32,622 nucleotides of DNA from an uncultured Clostridia bacterium (GTDB lineage: Bacteria > Bacillota > Clostridia > Oscillospirales > Ruminococcaceae): contig CALXBH010000067.1 of NCBI GenBank assembly GCA_944386475.1, forward strand, positions 1-32,622. Reading direction: 5' to 3'. How positions within the stretch are numbered: position 1 is the first letter of the stretch; every line of letters starts with the position of its first letter. The notes below the pieces were generated by a model, which made no database searches, was not told the origin of the DNA, and was given only the letters and a program-made list of their open reading frames with translations. This document shows positions 29,679-32,622 of the stretch, piece after piece. The position numbers and the translations under genes were made by a program.

Positions 29679-32622
29679 ATGAAACGCGCACGCGCAAAAA
29701 GACCGATAGCCGCAATTATGGCTGCCGTGCTGACGCTTACGATGTCGGTTTCCGGCTCTATGCTCAGTATGATAGTCGGCGCGGCTGATCCGTCAGGGTT
29801 TACGGCGACATACCACCGCATTCCTATGGAATCGTATGGAACCGTTATGCCTGATGACTACTATGGCGCACAAGCTGGTTATACGAACCCGGATACCGGT
29901 GAAACCAACGTAAAACAGTTTGACGCCACTATCGATGCTCTGCTTAACAACTCCGTGAAGTTAAGCACTACAAATGAAGCGGATTTCGGCCTGATGAACA
30001 AGGACTATTATGTAATCAAGTGGACTGGTAAAATCAGCACTGAAACCGCTGGTGACTACACCCTGATCGGCCGTAAGATTGACAACGGCTTTGTCATGAA
30101 GGTAAACGGCGAAAAGGTGTATGAGTATTGGGGCGCTTCCCACTGGTTTGACGGTGCAGAAGACCGTCTGGTCTCTGATCTGGGCAGCTTCCACATGGAT
30201 GCGGGTACCGAGTATGACGTCGAGCTCTATTATCTGGAGTTGGGCGGCGGCGATGCGATGGAAATCTACGCCACCACTAATCCGGACGATACGAACTCCG
30301 GCTCGAATATCACCGAAGCATTCACTTGGAACGGCGTCACCAAAGAGGTTTATTACTCTCCTTGGGCAAACGATGCTTATGTTTTCAACCAGACGGTTGG
30401 AATCGGCAGCAACGGCAACGGCGGCCAGTGTGAGGAAGTAAACTTCAAGTTCGACGAATCCATTGATGCGCTGAAAGCTCTTGCCAGCGAGGTGAGCGAT
30501 CCCAAGCTGGTGGCAAATTTTGGCGCCGCGACGATCAATGAAGACAGCTATCTGATCCATTATGAGGGCACGATGACCCCCAAAGAAGGCGGCGAATATC
30601 AGTTCGGCGCTTCGGCGATCGATAACGGCTTCTATCTGAAGATCGGCGATCAAGTAGCCTATGAGTTCTGGGCAGGCGGTACCTGGAACGACAACGGCGG
30701 CAACACCTATCCGAACACGGTTACTCTGGAAGCGGGCACCGAGTATCCCATCGAGGCCTGGTTCTTAGAGACCAACGGCGGACAGACCTTGTCCATGAAC
30801 GCAAAATTGAACGGTGCGGATGCAGTTGGCATTTCCGAACTGTTCACCTTTAAGCCCAGTGACAGCATCACCGATGACGATACGGCTCCTGTCCTGGATG
30901 CGACCACGGATGACGTTTTGTTCTACACCTCTTTTGAGGATAATGAAGAGCAGGAACTGAACATTGTCGGCAATGCGATGCAGGGCAACGGCAACCTGTA
31001 TATGACTCGGGATGCCTATATTGACTTAGGTACCGAAGTTTTGCAGGACAACGACGAGGTGACCATCGAATTTGTCATTAAGCCCTCTGAGATTGTCAAC
31101 CATGCCGGTATTATGGGCCTGGGCAGCAGCGGAGAGGCTGGCGAAGGAACCAACTGGCTGGTTATTGGCATGCGGGACGACGGTGCGCTGAAATTCGGTA
31201 TGCGGACCGGCGCCGATAACGAAGTCGGCAAAGATGATGCCGGTAAAACGGAAGGCGGCATTCTGGCTGTTGACAAATGGACCAGCGTAAAATACGTTCT
31301 TACTCCTGAAAAAGTGGAAGTGTATGCGAACGGCACCTTCCTGAGAGATTGGGATGTCAGCAACAATAAGCCTTTAAGCGAAATTGAGGGCGACTTTGTG
31401 TTCGGCAAACAGCTTAACTGGCCGGATCCCGGCTTTGCGGGCACCGTTTCCGAGCTGCGGATCACCACTCCCAGCGATGAGCCCGATCCTGAGCCCAGCA
31501 GACCGGATACCCATGCTTTGACCGACGCGATTGCGGCTGCCCAGGCAGTACTGGCCGGCGCTGACATCGGTGACGCGGAAGGCCAGCATCCTCAGGCTGC
31601 TGCCGACGCGCTGACTGCGGCCATTGCGGCTGCTCAGGCAGTGGCGGACGCTCCTGCCAGCCAGGCGGCTGTTGACAGCGCGGTAACCGAGCTGAACAAC
31701 GCGGTTGCTACCTTTAATGCGGCGGTCAATCCTCCCGCGGAAACTATCCCCGAGCTGGATGAGACTGACGAAGAAATTCTGTTCTACAACACCTTTGACA
31801 GCGCTGAGGGCCTGACCCTTGCTGAGGGAGCGACTTTAGCAAATGGTAAGGTAACCTTCAACGGCAACGGCGCTTATCTGGATCTTGGCTCCGAGTTGTT
31901 GGGTGATTACACCAACTATACCATTGAGTTTGTGATTAAGCCTTCTGCCATTGTTGAACATGCCGGTATTATGGGCTTGGGCAACAGTAACGAGGCTGGC
32001 AACGGCACCAACTGGATGGTTATCGGTATGCGGGACGACGGCGCCCTGAAATACGGTATGAAGACTGCTGCTGATAATGAAGTCGGCGCGCAGGACAGCG
32101 GCCGGACCGCAGGCGGTATTCTCACCGTAGGCGAGTGGACCAGCGTGAAATATGTCTTCACTGATACCACTGTTTCCGTTTACGCGGATGGCGTAAAACT
32201 GGATAAAGAGTGGGATGTCAGCACCAACAAGCTGTTAAGCGAAATTGGCGGCGACTTTGTATTCGGCAAACAGCTCAACTGGCCGGATCCTACCTTCTCT
32301 GGCGAACTGGCAGAGCTGCGGATCACCACTCCTGACGGCACAGATACTCCTGAACCCCCTGTAGTAGATAAAGAAGCTTTGAACGAGGCGATTACGAACG
32401 CTGAAGCAGCGCTGACCAACATCGGCACCGAGCCTGGCCAGCATCCTCAGGATGCTGCGGATGCGCTGCAGGCCGTTATCGACGAGGCCAAAGCGATTGC
32501 TGAGGACACCGAGGCAACCCAGGATGAAGTAGACGCGATGGTGACGGCGCTGAATGCGGCGGTTGAAACCTTCAACGATACTGTTAATCCGGAACCCGGT
32601 GAGGAAGAGATTCCTGCGGTAG
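29679..32622 (+). CDS. Large secreted surface protein with PA14-like, LamG-like and FIVAR repeats (3' partial)
   Basis: Open from the ATG at 29679 (AAAAGGAGG eight bases upstream) to the window end, at least 981 codons. A signal peptide covers the first 35 or so residues (KRARAKR, hydrophobic core, VGAAD). Two PA14-like units follow: YVIKWTGKISTETAGDYTLIG...DNGFVMKVNGEKVYEYW and YLIHYEGTMTPKEGGEYQFGA...DNGFYLKIGDQVAYEFW. Then come two tandem blocks, each a LamG/concanavalin-like domain (TIEFVIKPS, HAGIMGLG, FGKQLNWPDP, ELRITTP) plus a helical FIVAR-type unit (ALTDAIAAAQAVLAGAD... and ALNEAITNAEAALTNI...). Such proteins bind or process extracellular glycans; no catalytic domain is seen in the part present. 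The C-terminus, where an anchor is expected, lies outside the window. Confidence 0.88.
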   Translation, partial: MKRARAKRPIAAIMAAVLTLTMSVSGSMLSMIVGAADPSGFTATYHRIPMESYGTVMPDDYYGAQAGYTNPDTGETNVKQFDATIDALLNNSVKLSTTNEADFGLMNKDYYVIKWTGKISTETAGDYTLIGRKIDNGFVMKVNGEKVYEYWGASHWFDGAEDRLVSDLGSFHMDAGTEYDVELYYLELGGGDAMEIYATTNPDDTNSGSNITEAFTWNGVTKEVYYSPWANDAYVFNQTVGIGSNGNGGQCEEVNFKFDESIDALKALASEVSDPKLVANFGAATINEDSYLIHYEGTMTPKEGGEYQFGASAIDNGFYLKIGDQVAYEFWAGGTWNDNGGNTYPNTVTLEAGTEYPIEAWFLETNGGQTLSMNAKLNGADAVGISELFTFKPSDSITDDDTAPVLDATTDDVLFYTSFEDNEEQELNIVGNAMQGNGNLYMTRDAYIDLGTEVLQDNDEVTIEFVIKPSEIVNHAGIMGLGSSGEAGEGTNWLVIGMRDDGALKFGMRTGADNEVGKDDAGKTEGGILAVDKWTSVKYVLTPEKVEVYANGTFLRDWDVSNNKPLSEIEGDFVFGKQLNWPDPGFAGTVSELRITTPSDEPDPEPSRPDTHALTDAIAAAQAVLAGADIGDAEGQHPQAAADALTAAIAAAQAVADAPASQAAVDSAVTELNNAVATFNAAVNPPAETIPELDETDEEILFYNTFDSAEGLTLAEGATLANGKVTFNGNGAYLDLGSELLGDYTNYTIEFVIKPSAIVEHAGIMGLGNSNEAGNGTNWMVIGMRDDGALKYGMKTAADNEVGAQDSGRTAGGILTVGEWTSVKYVFTDTTVSVYADGVKLDKEWDVSTNKLLSEIGGDFVFGKQLNWPDPTFSGELAELRITTPDGTDTPEPPVVDKEALNEAITNAEAALTNIGTEPGQHPQDAADALQAVIDEAKAIAEDTEATQDEVDAMVTALNAAVETFNDTVNPEPGEEEIPAV
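31062..32332 (+). repeat. Tandem duplication of the LamG-like/FIVAR block
   Basis: 31062-31471 and 31920-32332 are clearly similar at DNA and protein level, with an offset of about 860 bp and one 3-bp length difference. The FIVAR stretches after each copy also match, including a shared GQHPQ loop. Confidence 0.88.

Overview
The window looks like the chromosome of a strictly anaerobic, probably gut-associated Clostridia member (Oscillospiraceae/Ruminococcaceae-like Firmicute). The signs are glycyl-radical and radical-SAM enzymes, a Cys-type sulfatase with its anaerobic maturase, sortase-anchored multidomain surface proteins, strong AGGAGG-type ribosome binding sites and sigma-A type promoters. 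This placement is inferred from gene content; there is no rRNA or other marker. I saw no tRNA, rRNA, CRISPR array, insertion sequence or phage genes.

Layout. 1-3275: 3' part of a large IPQTG-anchored surface protein with Ig-like and InlB-type repeats. 3334-6805 (minus): a tight overlapping gene row, pyridoxamine-oxidase-like/ferredoxin flavoprotein -> Zn-macrodomain -> class M sirtuin (SirTM) -> azlC -> azlD, followed by a short possible remnant. 6895-8378: a metallo-beta-lactamase-fold protein with a degenerate metal site, divergent from an HxlR regulator. 8494-10841: a small lipoprotein, a DUF1848 protein with a C-terminal radical-SAM-like Cys motif, and a sugar/maltose O-acetyltransferase. 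10938-17834: a sulfur-themed block with sulfatase, anSME, two half-size chromate/sulfate transporters, two LysR regulators and a YeiH-type putative sulfate exporter. 17998-20320: an FAD oxidoreductase with a C-terminal Rieske domain, overlapping a tocopherol-cyclase-like protein. 20644-26016: a 1790-residue secreted GH59 (galactosylceramidase-family) protein with an NPQTA sorting-like signal. 26205-29367: a glycyl-radical activase and its glycyl-radical enzyme. 29679 to the end: a 3'-truncated PA14-like/LamG-like/FIVAR surface protein.

How the genes may work together. SirTM plus Zn-macrodomain is a known writer/eraser pair for protein mono-ADP-ribosylation. Here it lacks the usual lipoyl carrier (GcvH-L) and lipoate ligase partners, and sits instead with a flavin/4Fe-4S protein and a branched-chain amino-acid exporter, so its target is open. 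The sirtuin also carries a 17-nt A-run between its two key residues. The sulfatase/anSME/CHR/LysR/YeiH block reads as desulfation coupled to oxyanion export. The GH59 protein and the glycyl-radical enzyme may belong to host-glycan or glycolipid use, but that link is inference. The most promising items for novelty are the rewired SirTM-macrodomain operon with its homopolymer, and the glycyl-radical enzyme with a Gly-Cys-Asn-Trp active-site motif.
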